DNA of 64,000 nt from Mycobacterium noviomagense (GTDB lineage: Bacteria; Actinomycetota; Actinomycetes; Mycobacteriales; Mycobacteriaceae), in NCBI RefSeq assembly GCF_010731635.1, contig NZ_AP022583.1, forward strand, positions 434,001 to 498,000. Reading direction: 5' to 3'. How positions within the stretch are numbered: position 1 is the first letter of the stretch; every line of letters starts with the position of its first letter. Shown here piece by piece: positions 19,226 through 37,211 of the stretch. The notes under the pieces were generated by a model, which worked only from the letters and a program-made list of their open reading frames with translations, did not search any database and had not been told where the DNA came from. The position numbers and the translations under genes were made by a program.

Positions 19226-19342
19226 TGTTCGGCGGTGTCCTACTTTTCCACCCGGGGTGGGTAGTATCATCGGCGCTGGCAGGCTTAGCTTCCGGGTTCG
19301 GGATGGGTCCGGGCGTTTCCCTGCCGCTATGGACCGCCGTAA
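19226..19342 (-). rRNA. rrf: 5S ribosomal RNA
   Basis: The minus strand reads TTACGGCGGTCCATAGCGGC at its 5' end and closes with GGACACCGCCGAACA, pairing with the 5' end. Length is about 117 nt, close to M. tuberculosis 5S. It is the last gene of the rRNA operon, about 110 nt behind 23S. Ends are judged from the terminal helix and may be off by one or two bases. Confidence 0.93.
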
Positions 19343-19452
19343 CTCTATTTAAATTTGTGTTTTTGGTGGTGGGGTGTGGGTGGTGTGGTTGCGGTGGTTT
19401 AGTTGTCCGGCTCGTTGTCAGGCCGGTGCGGCCTGCATCGGTCGCCGGACGG

Positions 19453-24366
<4,914 letters not shown>

Positions 24367-24467
24367 ACCATTCAGAGAAACAACCTGACAAACAAACACA
24401 CCACACCCAATGACACGGGGCATCAAAAGGCGCGGCAAAAAAACAACAAACAAAACCACCAAACACA

Positions 24468-24488
24468 CTATTGAGTTCTCAAACAACA
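24468..24488 (-). promoter_or_regulatory. rRNA leader antitermination/processing element
   Basis: The minus strand carries TGTTTGAGAACTCAATAGTG about 100 nt upstream of 16S. This is the conserved mycobacterial leader block that holds boxA-type antitermination and RNase III processing signals. It repeats the pattern known from the M. tuberculosis rrn leader. Confidence 0.75.
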
Positions 24489-24510
24489 CCCACCAGCAGG
24501 CAACCCTGCC

Positions 24511-24539
24511 ACTATACTCCGCACCAGAGGGCCCGTCAA
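24511..24539 (-). promoter_or_regulatory. rRNA operon promoter (SigA type)
   Basis: On the minus strand, TTGACG (24539-24534), a 17-bp spacer and TATAGT (24516-24511) make a near-consensus housekeeping promoter. The transcript would start near 24504 and give a leader of about 138 nt. Further upstream, TAGAAT near 24594 at the end of murA may be the -10 of a second promoter, in line with the P1/PCL1 pair of slow growers, but its -35 is unclear. Confidence 0.85.
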
Positions 24540-24587
24540 CTCGGTTAAGCCGTTCTGTTTCCTCAGCCGACTCGGGTTGCGAACTCC

Positions 24588-25841
24588 CTATTCTACGCGT
24601 TCGATCTCTGCACCGAGACTGACCAGGTTTTCCACGAACAACGGATAACCGCGATCAATGTGGAATACGTCGTGCACCTCGGTGTCGCCGTCAGCGACCA
24701 GTCCCGCCAGCACTAGGCCGGCCCCCGCACGGATGTCCGAGCACCACACCGGCGCGCTGGAGAGTTGTGGGAGACCCCGCACAACCGCATGGTGGCCATC
24801 GGTGCGAGCGTCGGCGCCCAGCCGGATCATCTCCTCGACGAACCGAAACCGCGCCTCGAACACGTTCTCGGTGATCATCGACGTTCCGTCGGCGATGGAG
24901 GCCAAAGCGATCGCCATCGGCTGCAGATCGGTCGGGAACCCTGGGAACGGCAACGTTGCGACGTTGACCGCCTTCGGGCGTTCGTATTGCACCACCCGGA
25001 AACTGTTGTCTGTTTGGGTGACGGTGGCGCCCGCGTCATAGAGCTTGTGCAGCACCACTTGCAGGTGCGCGGGATCGACGCCGGTCACCGTGATATCGCC
25101 ACGAGTCATCGCCGCCGCGATCCCCCACGTGGCGGCCACGATGCGATCGCCGATCACCCGATGCTCGGTGGGATACAGCCGCGGCACACCGGTGATAGTC
25201 ATCGTCGGCGAGCCGGCGCCCTCCACCTGCGCGCCCATTTGGTTCAACATCGTGCACAGGTCGACCACATCGGGTTCGCGTGCAGCATTGTGAATGGTGG
25301 TGACACCCTCGGCCAACACCGCAGCCATCAGGATGTTCTCGGTGGCACCCACCGACGGAAACTCCAATTGAATTTCCGCCCCGCGCAACGCTTCTGCTTG
25401 CGCTACGACACAACCGTGTTCGATGTTGCAGACGGCACCCAGCTGCCGGAGACCCGCCTGATGCATGTCCAACGGCCGAGAGCCGATCGCGTCACCGCCC
25501 GGAAGGGCAACTTTGGCGCGCTTGCACCGGCCCACCAATGGCCCCAACACGCACACCGACGCCCGAAATTGCCGTACCGCCGCAAAATCCGCGTCGTACT
25601 TGAGCTCATCGGGGGAGGTGATCCGCACTGTTGCGCCGGAGAGCTCTACCGTCGCGCCCAAGCCCCGCAATACCTCGGCCATCAAAGGGACATCAAGGAT
25701 GTCGGGACAGTTGGTGATCGTGCTGGTGCCTTCGGCCAAAAGTGCCGCCGCCATCAGCTTCAGCACACTATTCTTGGCGCCCCCAACAGCAACTTCGCCC
25801 GACAACCGGTTCCCGCCGGTCACCACGAAACGCTCGCCCAC
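24588..25841 (-). CDS. murA: UDP-N-acetylglucosamine 1-carboxyvinyltransferase MurA
   Basis: MurA transfers enolpyruvate from PEP to UDP-GlcNAc, the first committed step of peptidoglycan synthesis in the cytosol. 417 residues, start GTG 25841. The N-terminal [19 protein letters not shown] motif (K22/N23 region) is intact. The active-site loop reads [13 protein letters not shown] with D117 where most bacteria have Cys, which makes the enzyme insensitive to fosfomycin, as known for M. tuberculosis. Ortholog of Rv1315, directly upstream of the rRNA operon. Divergent from the adenosyltransferase gene with 71 bp between starts. Confidence 0.97.
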   Translation of the reverse strand: MGERFVVTGGNRLSGEVAVGGAKNSVLKLMAAALLAEGTSTITNCPDILDVPLMAEVLRGLGATVELSGATVRITSPDELKYDADFAAVRQFRASVCVLGPLVGRCKRAKVALPGGDAIGSRPLDMHQAGLRQLGAVCNIEHGCVVAQAEALRGAEIQLEFPSVGATENILMAAVLAEGVTTIHNAAREPDVVDLCTMLNQMGAQVEGAGSPTMTITGVPRLYPTEHRVIGDRIVAATWGIAAAMTRGDITVTGVDPAHLQVVLHKLYDAGATVTQTDNSFRVVQYERPKAVNVATLPFPGFPTDLQPMAIALASIADGTSMITENVFEARFRFVEEMIRLGADARTDGHHAVVRGLPQLSSAPVWCSDIRAGAGLVLAGLVADGDTEVHDVFHIDRGYPLFVENLVSLGAEIERVE

Positions 25842-25912
25842 CCGGGTTAGTTTAGTGAGGCGGTACCCGACTGTCAGTCAGCCCAGCGGCTCAGAACGGT
25901 ACCGTTTGGGTT

Positions 25913-26503
25913 ATGGCAGTTCATCTGACCCGCATCTATACCCGTACCGGCGACGACGGTACAACCGGCTTGAGTGATTTCTCGCGGGTCTCTAAAAACG
26001 ATGCCCGGCTGGTGGCCTACGCCGACTGCGACGAGGCCAACGCCGCTATTGGCGTCGCGATCGCGCTGGGTCGGCCCGACGAGGAAATAACTGCTGTGCT
26101 CCGGCAGATCCAAAACGACCTGTTCGATGCCGGGGCGGACCTCTCGACCCCCATAGTGGAACAGCCGGAGCATCCGCCGCTGCGAATCACCCAGCCGTAT
26201 GTCGACCGGCTGGAAGGGTGGTGCGACAAGTACAACGCAACCTTGCAGCCCTTGAATTCGTTTGTGCTGCCGGGCGGTTCAGCGCTTTCAGCGCTACTGC
26301 ACGTGGCGCGTACCGTAGTGCGTCGTGCCGAGCGATCAGCCTGGGCGGCGGTAGACGCCTATCCCGAGGGGGTCAGCGTGCTGCCGGCGAAGTATCTGAA
26401 CCGACTTTCGGATCTGCTGTTCATTCTGTCGCGACTTGCCAACCGCGACGGTGACGTGCTTTGGCAGCCAGGTGGCGGGCATGCTGAAGAGCCCGAGAAC
26501 TAA
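25913..26503 (+). CDS. PduO-type cob(I)alamin adenosyltransferase
   Basis: It makes adenosylcobalamin, cofactor of methylmalonyl-CoA mutase, from cob(I)alamin and ATP. The 196-residue all-helical protein starts at ATG 25913. The N-terminal ATP-binding motif TRTGDDGTTGLSDFSRVSK and the conserved trimer-interface segment FVLPGGSALSALLHVARTVVRRAER are both complete. Ortholog of Rv1314c. It lies between murA (divergent) and the DUF2550 gene (convergent, 25-bp gap). With mmcE elsewhere in the window it serves the propionyl-CoA route. Confidence 0.94.
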   Translation: MAVHLTRIYTRTGDDGTTGLSDFSRVSKNDARLVAYADCDEANAAIGVAIALGRPDEEITAVLRQIQNDLFDAGADLSTPIVEQPEHPPLRITQPYVDRLEGWCDKYNATLQPLNSFVLPGGSALSALLHVARTVVRRAERSAWAAVDAYPEGVSVLPAKYLNRLSDLLFILSRLANRDGDVLWQPGGGHAEEPEN

Positions 26504-26528
26504 AGTCCTACTACGATTTCCGTGCATC

Positions 26529-26972
26529 TCACACGGTACGCCGACGGGCTCTCGGCGACGGCCGCGATTCCAGCCATGACAGGAATGCGGTCAAAGCGCC
26601 TCGGTCAAGGGCGATTTCGTAACCCCACCTGCGATCCTGGGTCGAGTCACGTAATTCCAGCACGGCGATCTCGTCGGTCATGATATCGAATTCGTCACCG
26701 CGCGGTGAGCGGCGCGAAATGATTTCGATGCCTCGCCTGCTGAGGCGGCGATCCGGCCACCACCGCACGCTGGAGAGTCGGTAGAACACGGCTTCACCAC
26801 CGCGGTACCGGACCACGCCATGCCGCCAGCCGTGACCGCCGACAGCCGGCGTGTCGCGCAGAATCGCCGCAGTCCCGCCCTGGCGCAGATTCCAAAGCCG
26901 GTAGCTGAGCGCGACAACGACCAAAAAGAGCACACAAATCAGCGCGACCATGACGATCATGGGCGCGCTCAT
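26529..26972 (-). CDS. DUF2550 membrane protein (Rv1312-like)
   Basis: A 147-residue protein with one N-terminal transmembrane helix (MIVMVALICVLFLVVVALSY) followed by a basic cytoplasmic domain that includes WRHGVVRYRGGEAVFYRL and RRWGYEIALDRGALTAFLSWLESRP. DUF2550 proteins are confined to actinobacteria and regularly follow atpC. Here only 12 bp separate it from the atpC stop, so it is probably the last gene of the ATP synthase operon. The function is not established; assembly or regulation of the synthase is an inference from position only. Confidence 0.88.
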   Translation of the reverse strand: MSAPMIVMVALICVLFLVVVALSYRLWNLRQGGTAAILRDTPAVGGHGWRHGVVRYRGGEAVFYRLSSVRWWPDRRLSRRGIEIISRRSPRGDEFDIMTDEIAVLELRDSTQDRRWGYEIALDRGALTAFLSWLESRPSPRARRRTV

Positions 26973-26984
26973 CGCCGCGCCCCG

Positions 26985-27353
26985 CTAGTCGAGAACGCCC
27001 AAGGCGCGCAGCCTGGCCCGCCCATGCGCGGCGATCCGCGGGTCGCCGGATTGGGCATCATGCCTGGCGGTCGCCTCGTCGATCTCTGATGCGAACTCAG
27101 CGGATTCGGCGAGGATCGTGACGCCTTCCTCGGTCACCGATAAAAATCCACCGTGTGTGGCGATGCGCAGATCCTCTTCGCCCTCGCGTTCGACGCGCAC
27201 CATGGCATCCTCGACAAGTTGCGCTACGAGCGGGATATGCCTTGGCATGATGCCGATCTCGCCGACAGTGGTGCGGGTGAAGATGAAGGTTCCCTTGCCC
27301 GACCACATCTTTCGGTCGACGTCGACGATGTCGACGTCCATTTCGGCCGCCAT
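26985..27353 (-). CDS. atpC: ATP synthase epsilon subunit
   Basis: Epsilon of the F1 central stalk couples gamma rotation to the c-ring and limits ATP hydrolysis. 122 residues: N-terminal beta-sandwich ([35 protein letters not shown]) and a short C-terminal helical pair ([17 protein letters not shown]), close to the 121-residue mycobacterial form. The gap to atpD is 59 bp, larger than the other gaps in this operon and adjacent to the unusual AtpD tail. Confidence 0.96.
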   Translation of the reverse strand: MAAEMDVDIVDVDRKMWSGKGTFIFTRTTVGEIGIMPRHIPLVAQLVEDAMVRVEREGEEDLRIATHGGFLSVTEEGVTILAESAEFASEIDEATARHDAQSGDPRIAAHGRARLRALGVLD

Positions 27354-27412
27354 GTCACATCACCTCTCGCGCTTGACAGAATGCAACGATCTGTATGGGG
27401 TCAATCAGACTG

Positions 27413-29979
<2,567 letters not shown>

Positions 29980-29985
29980 CCTCGG

Positions 29986-31641
29986 CTACTTCTTCTTTTC
30001 CTTCTTCGGCGCGGGCTTGTGCACCTGCACCGATTCCTTGCCCAACTGTTCCTCATCTAGGGCCTCGACGTGCTCGTCGGGCACCACCGATCCGCCGCCG
30101 GTGGCCGCAAAGCCCTTCTTGAACTGGTTGACCACCTCGGTGACCTTGTCGGCAAGCTCATCGTTGAACTCCCGCGATTCGCGGATCTCCTTCAAGATCC
30201 CCTCCTCGGAGGATCGAACGTGGTCGAGGAATTCGGATTCGAACCGGTTGATGTCTTCGACCGGTACCGAGTCCAGATGACCACCGGTGCCCAGGAAGAT
30301 TGAGATCACCTGTTCTTCGACCGGCATCGGCTGGTTTTGCGGCTGCTTGAGCAGTTCGACCAGTCGCTCGCCACGGTTCAGTTGCTTCTGCGTGTTTTCA
30401 TCCAAGTCGGAAGCGAAGGAGGCGAAGGACTCCAGCTCGCGGTACTGCGACAGATCAAGACGCAGCGATCCGGCCACGTCCTTCATCGCTTTGATCTGCG
30501 CAGCGCCACCCACCCGGGACACCGACATCCCGACGTTGATGGCAGGGCGCACACCCTGATTGAACAAATCGGTCTCCAGGAAGCACTGCCCGTCGGTGAT
30601 CGAGATAACGTTGGTCGGGATGTAAGCCGAGATGTCGTTCGCTTTTGTCTCAACGATCGGGAGACCGGTCAACGAGCCGCCTCCAAGGTCGTCGGACAGC
30701 TTGGCACAGCGTTCCAGCAGACGCGAGTGCAGGTAGAACACGTCACCCGGATAGGCTTCGCGGCCAGGTGGACGCCGCAGCAGCAGCGACATTGCACGGT
30801 ATGCATCGGCATGCTTGCTGAGGTCGTCGAACACGATCAACACGTCCTTGCCCTCATACATCCAATGCTGGCCGATCGCCGAACCGGTATAGGGCGCAAG
30901 CCATTTGAAGCCGGCCGATTCCGCCGCCGGCGCCGCCACGATCGTGGTGTAGTCCATCGCGCCACCTTCTTCGAGGTCCTGGTGAACCGCGGCGATCGTG
31001 GTGCCCTTCTGGCCGATGGCCACGTAGACGCAGCGAACCTGAAGCTCCTCGTCACCGCTCTCCCAGTTCTTCCGCTGGTTAAGGATGGTGTCCACACAGA
31101 TTGCGGTTTTGCCGGTCTTGCGGTCGCCGATGATCAGCTGACGCTGTCCTCGGCCGATGGGGGTCTGCGAGTCGATGGCCTTGATCCCCGTTTGCAGCGG
31201 CTGCTTCACGGACTGGCGATTGATCACCGAGGGAGCCTGGAGCTCCAATGCACGGCGCTCTTTGGCTTCGATGTCGCCACGCCCGTCGATTGGTTGGCCA
31301 AGCGGGTTGACTACCCGGCCCAGATACCCGTCTCCGACGGGGACCGACAGCACGTCGCCGGTGCGCTTAACCTGCTGGCCCTCTCCGATTTTCTCGTAGT
31401 CACCGAGGATCACCGCGCCGACACTGTGCTCGTCGAGATTGAGCGCCACGCCGAGAACGCCGCCGGGGAACTCGAGCAGCTCTTGGGCCATCACCGAGGG
31501 CAAGCCCTCGATGTGCGCGATGCCGTCGCCAGTATCCACGACAGTGCCGATCTCCTCGCGGGCGGTGTCGGAGGTGAAGGAGCTGACGTACTCTTCGATC
31601 GCGCCTTGAATGTCGTCAGGGGAAATTGTCAATTCGGCCAT
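29986..31641 (-). CDS. atpA: ATP synthase alpha subunit
   Basis: Non-catalytic nucleotide-binding subunit of F1, 551 residues. Walker A GDRKTGKT and the conserved [23 protein letters not shown] region are intact. The C-terminal extension typical of mycobacteria is present, from about residue 515: [18 protein letters not shown] and then a Lys-rich end (PAPKKEKKK). That tail is known to restrain ATP hydrolysis in mycobacteria. The beta subunit here has a second charged tail of its own. Confidence 0.97.
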   Translation of the reverse strand: MAELTISPDDIQGAIEEYVSSFTSDTAREEIGTVVDTGDGIAHIEGLPSVMAQELLEFPGGVLGVALNLDEHSVGAVILGDYEKIGEGQQVKRTGDVLSVPVGDGYLGRVVNPLGQPIDGRGDIEAKERRALELQAPSVINRQSVKQPLQTGIKAIDSQTPIGRGQRQLIIGDRKTGKTAICVDTILNQRKNWESGDEELQVRCVYVAIGQKGTTIAAVHQDLEEGGAMDYTTIVAAPAAESAGFKWLAPYTGSAIGQHWMYEGKDVLIVFDDLSKHADAYRAMSLLLRRPPGREAYPGDVFYLHSRLLERCAKLSDDLGGGSLTGLPIVETKANDISAYIPTNVISITDGQCFLETDLFNQGVRPAINVGMSVSRVGGAAQIKAMKDVAGSLRLDLSQYRELESFASFASDLDENTQKQLNRGERLVELLKQPQNQPMPVEEQVISIFLGTGGHLDSVPVEDINRFESEFLDHVRSSEEGILKEIRESREFNDELADKVTEVVNQFKKGFAATGGGSVVPDEHVEALDEEQLGKESVQVHKPAPKKEKKK

Positions 31642-31676
31642 GGCTTTTCCGTCTTCCTGGTTCGTGTTGTGCTGAC

Positions 31677-33017
31677 TCAGTCGGGTAGCTGGGTCTCCGC
31701 AGTGGCGAGACGAGCCGAGAGCGTACCGTCGATCACCTCGTCACCGACAGAGATTCGAAGCCCGCCCAGCAGGTCGGGGTCAATCTGCATCTGCACCGCC
31801 ACCGGATGACCGTAGATGCGGCTAAGCACCTCGGTGAGACGCCTGCGCTGATCGTCGCTGAGTTCGGCCGCCGCGCTGACGCGTGCCACGACTTCGCCGC
31901 GGCGCGCCACCGCCACGTCGGCAAGGTGCAGCACCGCTTCATCGGCCGGTTGACCGCGCAACAGCTGGATGGTCTGAGATAGCAGCGCAACCGCGATGGG
32001 ATTGACTCTGCCGCTCGCACTGTCGAGTACGTTCCGCAGTAACTCAACCCGACCTTCGGCGGGGGCGGTGTCGTCGCCCAGCAGGATGGCAAGGCGAGGC
32101 TGCGTGTCGAGGATGCGACTGAATCGGAACAGCTGGTCTTCCACCTCGTCGACCTGATCGGCTCGCTCTGCCTGCGTCAGTAATGCCTGCCGCGCCACAT
32201 GTTCGATGGCGTCGACCAAATCGGAGCTGGCCGACCAGCGCTCCGACACCGCTGCGCGGAGCACGTTCAGCGTGGAATCTCCGACTTGGCCCGATATCAA
32301 CCGCTCGATCAAGCGCACTCTGGGTCCCGCATCCTCGGCCGGCACTGTGAGGTATCGGGTCACGACAGTTTCGCGGTTCAACATCGTCGCAACGGAGGCC
32401 AGCTCGTCGGCAAGGGTGGACAGCCCCTTGTCGTCCAGGTCGTCGGCTATCTCGCCGAACCGCTCCACCAGGTTGGTCAGGGCGTCCCGGCTGGCCGAGC
32501 GCATCTTGGCCAACACGGGATATTGGACCTCCGCCTCGGACGGGGCCATTGCATCGAGTTCGTCCAGGAAACGGTCGACGGTGGCAGACTGCTGTGCCGA
32601 GTCGGCGACGTGGTCGCGCACCAATTCCCCTGCGCGTCGTACCGATTCATAGCCGAGGTCTTGGCGAAGCTGACGGATCAGCTGTGCCCGTAGCAACTCC
32701 ACCTGGCGAGCGCCCTGGACCTTGATACGTTCCACTTCGGCATCGGCCTGTGCCCGTAGTTGTTCAGCGAGGCGCTGGGCATCAGTGCGGGCCTCTTCGG
32801 TGATACGTTGCGCTTCGGACTTGGCGTCTTCGAGAGCTTTGGCGTGAGCCTGGCTCGCTTCCTCCAGCCGGTTAGCGGCTTCAGCAGCCTCGTCCAATTC
32901 CTGCTGGACAGCGTTCTGCCGGTCGGTCATCAGCCTGCGCACCGGCGGCACGACGTAGCGCCATACCAAGAAGACGATGACCGCGAAACCGGCTAGCTGG
33001 CCGATGAAAGTCGACAT
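31677..33017 (-). CDS. atpH: ATP synthase fused b-delta subunit
   Basis: 446 residues. The N-terminal third is a b-type subunit: one transmembrane helix ([20 protein letters not shown]) and a long charged coiled coil. The C-terminal part, from about residue 265, is the delta subunit ([19 protein letters not shown], then [22 protein letters not shown]). The b-delta fusion is a hallmark of mycobacterial and related actinobacterial ATP synthases. It pairs with atpF to form the peripheral stalk. Ortholog of Rv1307. Confidence 0.96.
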   Translation of the reverse strand: MSTFIGQLAGFAVIVFLVWRYVVPPVRRLMTDRQNAVQQELDEAAEAANRLEEASQAHAKALEDAKSEAQRITEEARTDAQRLAEQLRAQADAEVERIKVQGARQVELLRAQLIRQLRQDLGYESVRRAGELVRDHVADSAQQSATVDRFLDELDAMAPSEAEVQYPVLAKMRSASRDALTNLVERFGEIADDLDDKGLSTLADELASVATMLNRETVVTRYLTVPAEDAGPRVRLIERLISGQVGDSTLNVLRAAVSERWSASSDLVDAIEHVARQALLTQAERADQVDEVEDQLFRFSRILDTQPRLAILLGDDTAPAEGRVELLRNVLDSASGRVNPIAVALLSQTIQLLRGQPADEAVLHLADVAVARRGEVVARVSAAAELSDDQRRRLTEVLSRIYGHPVAVQMQIDPDLLGGLRISVGDEVIDGTLSARLATAETQLPD

Positions 33018-33023
33018 CGTCCG

Positions 33024-33542
33024 TTACCGCTTCGAGCTCGTCGTTGCCGGCGCAATGTCGACGGCGAGGATTCGGCTGGCGAGGGTGGCCGACATAGCCT
33101 CCACCCTGGCGCGAAGCTCTTCTGCGACCGTGTCGCCTTCTCGCTTCAATCGCTCGCGGGCGTCTTGCAGTGTCGATCGCACTTCTTCCTCGGCACGGCC
33201 ACGCATGTCCTCGAGAATCTTGCGACCTTCTGCCCGGGCGCCGTCGCGGATGGCCGCGGCCTCGAGCCGAGCCTCGGCCATCGCTTTCTCGTAGTCGTCC
33301 TGCGCGGCGGCGAATTGCTCGTTGGACCGCCTGTTGTCGGCAAGTGTCTTGGCGACCATGTACTCGCGCTCCCGCAGCACTTTCATGATCGGCGGCACGA
33401 CAAAAGTGCCGATTACGCCGAGCACGATCAAGAAGATGACCAGCACGACGAAGAAGGTGCCGTTGGGGAGGAGGAAGTTGTTACCGCCGCCGCCTCCACC
33501 TTCCTGGCCGGCGGCCAGGACGATAGCGCTCATGTCCCCCAT
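33024..33542 (-). CDS. atpF: ATP synthase b subunit
   Basis: 172 residues, one N-terminal transmembrane helix ([22 protein letters not shown]) after a Gly-rich leader, then a long amphipathic helix for the peripheral stalk. The ATG at 33542 gives [11 protein letters not shown], like the MGEVSAIVLAA start of M. tuberculosis. It precedes atpH by six bases and follows atpE by nine. Confidence 0.95.
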   Translation of the reverse strand: MGDMSAIVLAAGQEGGGGGGNNFLLPNGTFFVVLVIFLIVLGVIGTFVVPPIMKVLREREYMVAKTLADNRRSNEQFAAAQDDYEKAMAEARLEAAAIRDGARAEGRKILEDMRGRAEEEVRSTLQDARERLKREGDTVAEELRARVEAMSATLASRILAVDIAPATTSSKR

Positions 33543-33551
33543 CTCAGCGGA

Positions 33552-33836
<285 letters not shown>

Positions 33837-33886
33837 CTACCAGGTTGACGTAGTAGTGCCCAGGTCGTGCAAGTTCGTGGCCGCTT

Positions 33887-34639
33887 TTATTCGTGCTCCT
33901 CGTCCAGCTCCATCGCCTGAGCGAAGTACAAGATGGTCAACAGCGCGAAGATGAACGCCTGGATGAAGCCGACGAACAAGTCGAACGCCTTCCAGATGGC
34001 GTTGGGCGCCCACAAGATATAGGGCGGAAACAGCGCGATCAGCGCCACCATGATCCCGCCGGCGAAGATGTTGCCAAAAAGTCGGAGCGACAGCGAGATC
34101 GGCTTGGCGACTTCCTCGACCATGTTGATCGGCGCCAGCGCTGCGACGTGCCCCTTGAGCACCTTGATCGGATGGCCGAAGATGCCGCGGCGCCGGAACC
34201 CCGCCCCGTGGTAGCAGACGAACACAAAAAGCGCCAGGGCCAGCACGTAGTTGATGTCAGCCGCCGCCGGCTTGAGCAGCTCGGTGGGGTGTCCGTTTTG
34301 GGTGACTTGCAGCGGCAGGACCGCGAGCCAGTTCGAAATCAGAATGAACACGAAAATGGTGACCGCCAGGGGCAGCACGAAAGGTGCGATCCGCATGCCG
34401 ATCGTGCTCTCGATCTGGTTGCGCATCTGGATGGTGATCGCCTCGAAGAACAGCTGCACTCCGTTGGGCACGCCGGTGGCGGTGACCTTCGCGCGCAGGT
34501 AGAAGGCGAGGGCGATCACGATGACGGCGGCGATCGCTGCCGATAGCACCGTGTCGGTGTTGATCGTCAGCCCGAGCCACTTGGTTGTCGTGTGCTCGCC
34601 GACTTGGATTTGGGCGTCGGCCAGGATTGTCTCAATCAT
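33887..34639 (-). CDS. atpB: ATP synthase a subunit
   Basis: The a subunit holds the two proton half-channels. I chose the ATG at 34639 (250 residues, [16 protein letters not shown]), matching the M. tuberculosis length; the longer open frame up to 34798 overlaps the upstream gene and is not coding. The channel arginine is in [17 protein letters not shown], and the C-terminal [22 protein letters not shown] is conserved. It overlaps the end of the atpI-like gene by eight bases. Confidence 0.96.
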   Translation of the reverse strand: MIETILADAQIQVGEHTTTKWLGLTINTDTVLSAAIAAVIVIALAFYLRAKVTATGVPNGVQLFFEAITIQMRNQIESTIGMRIAPFVLPLAVTIFVFILISNWLAVLPLQVTQNGHPTELLKPAAADINYVLALALFVFVCYHGAGFRRRGIFGHPIKVLKGHVAALAPINMVEEVAKPISLSLRLFGNIFAGGIMVALIALFPPYILWAPNAIWKAFDLFVGFIQAFIFALLTILYFAQAMELDEEHE

Positions 34640-35099
34640 CGCTGGGTGCCGTCCCTTCTGTGCGCTCCGCGTCCGAACCGGACTGCACGGCTCCGGCGCG
34701 TAGCTTCTTCCACACCGGCAGCGCGGTCGTTGCCACCAGCAGTACCTGGAAGAGCGCCAGTCCAAACACCACGCCAAGCCCGACCGGCCGGAAGGCAAAT
34801 GCGATCGCCAGCCCGATCACCGTGAGGATCGCCAGCCGCGTCACCGAATTCATCGCCATGCTTCTCTTCAGCGGATGCGTCTTGGCGGTAATCACCGAAA
34901 CCGACCGCTGCACCAGCACGGCGTTCAGCAAACCCATCAGCAGACCGATGCCGAAGAACACTCCCACCATCGGGACTCCGAGCCAAGCTGCGGCCGCGAT
35001 AGCTGCCGCGGTTAGTACAAGCGATATGACAAGCAGACGGACTGGCCGAAAAGCAACAGAGGGAAACACCAACGGCGCGTCTTGCGCTGGTGTTGTCAC
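34632..35099 (-). CDS. AtpI-like membrane protein, first gene of ATP synthase operon
   Basis: 155 residues with four predicted transmembrane helices, ortholog of Rv1303. AtpI-type proteins assist c-ring assembly or ion supply to the synthase; this group is diverged and the role is inferred from position. The start is GTG 35099 behind GAGG. A TTATAT hexamer about 20 bp upstream could be the -10 of the operon promoter, but no clear -35 accompanies it. A 225-bp gap separates it from wecA. Confidence 0.88.
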   Translation of the reverse strand: MTTPAQDAPLVFPSVAFRPVRLLVISLVLTAAAIAAAAWLGVPMVGVFFGIGLLMGLLNAVLVQRSVSVITAKTHPLKRSMAMNSVTRLAILTVIGLAIAFAFRPVGLGVVFGLALFQVLLVATTALPVWKKLRAGAVQSGSDAERTEGTAPSDD

Positions 35100-35324
35100 T
35101 GCTGCACCTCAATCCCGGATATAAGGGAGTTGCCTGGTTGATCGTTGCGTGGCCCGTCGAGCGTATCGGAAGGCCGTCATCGCGCTGGAATCACCCAAGG
35201 GGTAGCTCCCTATGTCGGTCGTACATCGGCGCAATCGGATCAAGATCCGATGGCCGGGTGGGCCGGCAACCCGCGAGGTTTGTTCGGGTTCTGCCTGCAC
35301 CGTACCACATTTCGGCCCGTCCTA

Positions 35325-36533
35325 CTACTCTTCGTCGTAGATATCGTCGCGGCGGCGCAGCAGCGGTACCAGCGTTGCGACAACCGCGATTGCGATGGCC
35401 GCCAGCATCACCGCGCCGGTGTCGCGCGGGTTGAAAAAAATCGTGCTGGCTGTGCCGAACGCGACGATGCCGACCCAAAGATAGATCAGTAGCACCACGC
35501 GCCGGTGCGAATGACCGATCTGTAACAAGCGGTGATGCAGGTGCATCTTGTCCGGGCTGAACGCGCTACGCCCGGCCCGGGTGCGGCGCACGATCGCCAG
35601 CAGTAGATCGAGCATCGGCACGAACATCACCGCCACCACGAGCAGGAAGGGCGACAGCAAAGCGAACACGTCCCGCGCGCCGTAGGCGTTCTGCGAGATG
35701 GGTCCGGCAGCGGTGGTCGACGCGGCAGCCAGCATCAGTCCGATCAGCATGGAACCGGAGTCGCCCATGAAGATCTTGGCCGGGTGAAAGTTGTGCGGCA
35801 GAAAGCCCAGACAGGCGCCCGCCAGGACCACTGAGATCACCGCGGGCGGGTAGAACAACACGTCGCCGCCGTGGTCGCGCAGCAGGCCGACCGAAAACAT
35901 GCAGATCGCGAGCGCGGTGATCAGACCCAAGCCGGCGGCAAGCCCGTCGAGCCCGTCGACGAAGTTCATGGCGTTGACGATCGACACGGTGAGCGCGAGG
36001 GTGAGCAGGATCGAGGAGACCTGGTCCAAGACGATGGTGCCGACGCCGCCGAGCGGGATGTACAGCACACTCCAGGCGACGCCCATCGTGACCAGCACGC
36101 TGGCCGCGGTGATCTGCCCGGCGAACTTGGTCAGGGCGTCCAGGCCCCAGCGGTCGTCGATCAGGCCGATGCCCATAATCACCGCACTGGCCACCACCAC
36201 CGCGGGCATGCCCGAGGAATAGACGAAGCCTCGGGTGAGCGCCGGAAGCTGCGATGCCAGAAAGACTCCGGCGATAACGCCGAGATACATCGCCAGGCCG
36301 CCCATCCTCGGCGTCGGCGTGACGTGCACGTCGCGTTCGCGTGGGTAGGCCACAGCGCCGAAGCGGGTGGCCAGCACCCGCACCGGCCCGGTCGCGAAGT
36401 AGGTGATGATGGCAGCGGTCAGCCCGACAAGCGCAAGCTCGCGCAACGGGACTCCCGCGCCGCGATCAGACAAGGCGAGCAGGCCGCCGGCAAGATTGTC
36501 GGCATCGCTAACCACGCCGAGACCGTACTGCAC
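35325..36533 (-). CDS. wecA: undecaprenyl/decaprenyl-phosphate GlcNAc-1-phosphate transferase WecA (Rfe)
   Basis: The membrane enzyme makes decaprenyl-PP-GlcNAc, the first step of the arabinogalactan linker. 402 residues, about eleven transmembrane helices. Conserved motifs include GIGLIDDRWGLDAL (Mg-binding Asp pair), NAMNFVDGLDGLAAG and the carbohydrate loop HLHHRLLQIGHSHRR. GTG start at 36533, as in Rv1302. Located 24 bp downstream of tsaC, so probably in the prfA-prmC-tsaC-wecA transcript. Confidence 0.96.
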   Translation of the reverse strand: MQYGLGVVSDADNLAGGLLALSDRGAGVPLRELALVGLTAAIITYFATGPVRVLATRFGAVAYPRERDVHVTPTPRMGGLAMYLGVIAGVFLASQLPALTRGFVYSSGMPAVVVASAVIMGIGLIDDRWGLDALTKFAGQITAASVLVTMGVAWSVLYIPLGGVGTIVLDQVSSILLTLALTVSIVNAMNFVDGLDGLAAGLGLITALAICMFSVGLLRDHGGDVLFYPPAVISVVLAGACLGFLPHNFHPAKIFMGDSGSMLIGLMLAAASTTAAGPISQNAYGARDVFALLSPFLLVVAVMFVPMLDLLLAIVRRTRAGRSAFSPDKMHLHHRLLQIGHSHRRVVLLIYLWVGIVAFGTASTIFFNPRDTGAVMLAAIAIAVVATLVPLLRRRDDIYDEE

Positions 36534-36557
36534 AACCCTGCCAACCTGTTCGCCGGA

Positions 36558-37211
36558 TCAGGCCGTCAAAGTCGCGGGGTCCACGCTGAGCACCTTGCCA
36601 ATCGCCTCAGCGGTGACCGGTCCCGTCCGCAAGATGCGCGGAGTGGGTCCGGTCAAGTCGACAATTGTGGAGGCCGCCTGCTGGGTGGATCGACCTGCGT
36701 CGAGGTAAACCTCGACCAGGTCGCCTAGTTGCCGGCGAGCGTCTTCGACGTCGACTGCGGGCGGCTGGCCGGAGATGTTGGCGCTCGACACTGCCATCGG
36801 CCCCACCTCCCGCAGCAGTTCGATGGCCACCGGGTGCAGCGGCATGCGCAACATCACGGTTCCGCGAGCATCGCCGAGATCCCATTGCAGCGACGGCGCC
36901 TGCTGAATCACCATGCTCAGCGCGCCCGGCCAAAATGCGCGGATCAGCAGCCGGGCCGCCTCCGGCACTGTGATGGCCAGACCGTCGATGGTCTGCCAAG
37001 AGCCGACCAGCACTCCTACCGGCATGTCGCGACCGCGGCCCTTCGCCGCCAACAATGCGGCCACAGCGGCGCTGTCGAAGGCGTCGGCGCCGATGCCGTA
37101 CACGGTGTCGGTCGGCATGACCACCAACCGACCGCTTTTGACGGCATTGACCGCCGCGGTTATTCCTCGTGATCGCTCACCGGGGTCACGGCAGTCGAAC
37201 AGTTCGCTCAC
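36558..37211 (-). CDS. tsaC: threonylcarbamoyl-AMP synthase (TsaC/Sua5, YrdC domain)
   Basis: 217 residues, one YrdC domain: KSGRLVVMPTDTVYGIGADAF, LLAAKGRGRDMPVGVLV and VGPMAVSSANISGQPP. It makes threonylcarbamoyl-AMP for t6A37 modification of ANN-decoding tRNAs. The GTG start at 37211 overlaps the prmC stop (GTGA), so both are translated together. Ortholog of Rv1301. Confidence 0.94.
   Translation of the reverse strand: MSELFDCRDPGERSRGITAAVNAVKSGRLVVMPTDTVYGIGADAFDSAAVAALLAAKGRGRDMPVGVLVGSWQTIDGLAITVPEAARLLIRAFWPGALSMVIQQAPSLQWDLGDARGTVMLRMPLHPVAIELLREVGPMAVSSANISGQPPAVDVEDARRQLGDLVEVYLDAGRSTQQAASTIVDLTGPTPRILRTGPVTAEAIGKVLSVDPATLTA

Noticed and set aside
27354..27412. AtpD tail as a frameshift artefact
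   Set aside because: The frame is continuous from the conserved body through the 48 codons to TAG at 27413; no indel is needed.
34640..34798. Longer N-terminus of atpB
   Set aside because: It overlaps the atpI-like gene in another frame; the ATG at 34639 gives the conserved length.
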